Shown piece by piece: positions 13,970 through 14,186 of a stretch of 14,186 bases of DNA (the stretch's first letter is position 1; every line of letters begins with the position of its first letter). This DNA comes from JBASEY01 sp049652745 (GTDB lineage: Bacteria > CSSED10-310), in contig JBASEY010000051.1 in the NCBI GenBank assembly GCA_049652745.1, forward strand, positions 1 through 14,186. Reading direction: 5' to 3'. The notes beneath the pieces are model-generated. The model worked only from the letters and a program-made list of their open reading frames with translations. It had not been told where the DNA came from and searched no databases. Made by a program: the position numbers and the translations under genes.

Positions 13970-14186
13970 ATGGCGAAAGAGAAATTTCAAAGGCGTAAGC
14001 CACATGTCAACATTGGGACGATAGGTCACGTTGATCATGGCAAGACGACGTTGACGTCGGCGATCACGAAGGTATTGTCGTTGACGGGGAGTGGTACGGA
14101 GTATCGTGATTTTGGTAGTATTGACAATGCGCCAGAGGAGAAGGAGCGCGGGATCACGATAGCGACGTCTCACGTTGAGTATGAGA
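13970..14186 (+). CDS. tuf: Elongation factor Tu, N-terminal part (partial)
   Basis: The first 72 codons of an EF-Tu gene that runs off the window. It begins MAKEKFQRRKPHVNIGTIGH. The P-loop GHVDHGKT is at 19-26 and the switch I segment EEKERGITIATSHVEY at about 56-71 includes the magnesium-binding threonine. EF-G, expected after rpsG, would have an AHIDAGKT-type P-loop instead, so this is EF-Tu and not fusA. Codon use is strikingly uniform: nine of nine Thr are ACG, seven of seven Glu GAG, four of four Ala GCG and three of three Leu TTG. The adjacent rpsG uses GAA for nine of its eleven Glu. The cause may be a different evolutionary history or strong selection. It is a second copy besides the tuf tail at 3-128; how alike the two copies are cannot be judged because different parts are visible. 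Confidence 0.95.
   Translation, partial: MAKEKFQRRKPHVNIGTIGHVDHGKTTLTSAITKVLSLTGSGTEYRDFGSIDNAPEEKERGITIATSHVEYE

Noticed and set aside
13970..14186. The last gene as fusA (EF-G), as expected after rpsG
   Set aside because: The N-terminus KPHVNIGTIGHVDHGKTTLT and IDNAPEEKERGITI are EF-Tu signatures; EF-G has an AHIDAGKT-type P-loop.

Overview
The window is the bacterial translation/transcription core cluster, all on the + strand: tuf (3' end) - rpmG - trnW(CCA) - secE - nusG - rplK - rplA - rplJ - rplL - rpoB - rpoC - rpsL - rpsG - tuf (5' end). Protein sequences and gene order suggest a Gram-negative, proteobacteria-like organism, most probably from the Desulfobacterota (former deltaproteobacteria). 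Reasons are an RpoC start of the MDDIYTLFEKPK type, large lineage insertions in RpoB and in the RpoC trigger loop, and the tuf-rpmG-trnW-secE-nusG order. The lineage call is an inference from remembered family patterns, not from a search.

Layout: positions 1-464 hold the end of an EF-Tu gene, ribosomal protein L33 and tRNA-Trp. Positions 465-1382 encode SecE (protein export) and NusG (transcription elongation). Positions 1424-3613 encode the stalk and L1-arm proteins L11, L1, L10 and L7/L12. Positions 3709-12941 encode the two largest RNA polymerase subunits. A good sigma70-type promoter at 12988-13016 then opens the str-like block rpsL-rpsG-tuf. No stretch over about 300 bases lacks a gene; the longest gaps are 113 nt (rpoC-rpsL) and 95 nt (rplL-rpoB). 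Long reading frames on the minus strand and in other frames are shadows of these genes.

The gene set is ordinary, but several details are not. RpoB is 1495 residues (E. coli 1342) and has an insertion of about 65 residues in its protrusion region. This insertion carries eight cysteines in CxC/CxC and CxxC/CxxC pairs. Its first half resembles the N-terminal zinc finger of the beta' subunit. RpoC is 1565 residues (E. coli 1407), and nearly all the excess is in the trigger-loop insertion SI3. SI3 seems to have three instead of two repeats of a beta-barrel motif, plus a CCCH cluster. fusA is missing from its usual place between rpsG and tuf. The downstream tuf start has codon choice unlike its neighbours. 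SecE has an extra C-terminal hydrophobic segment.

Together the genes supply ribosome stalk and decoding proteins, elongation factor, tRNA, RNA polymerase and the elongation/coupling factor NusG. I see no mobile elements, CRISPR arrays or foreign islands.
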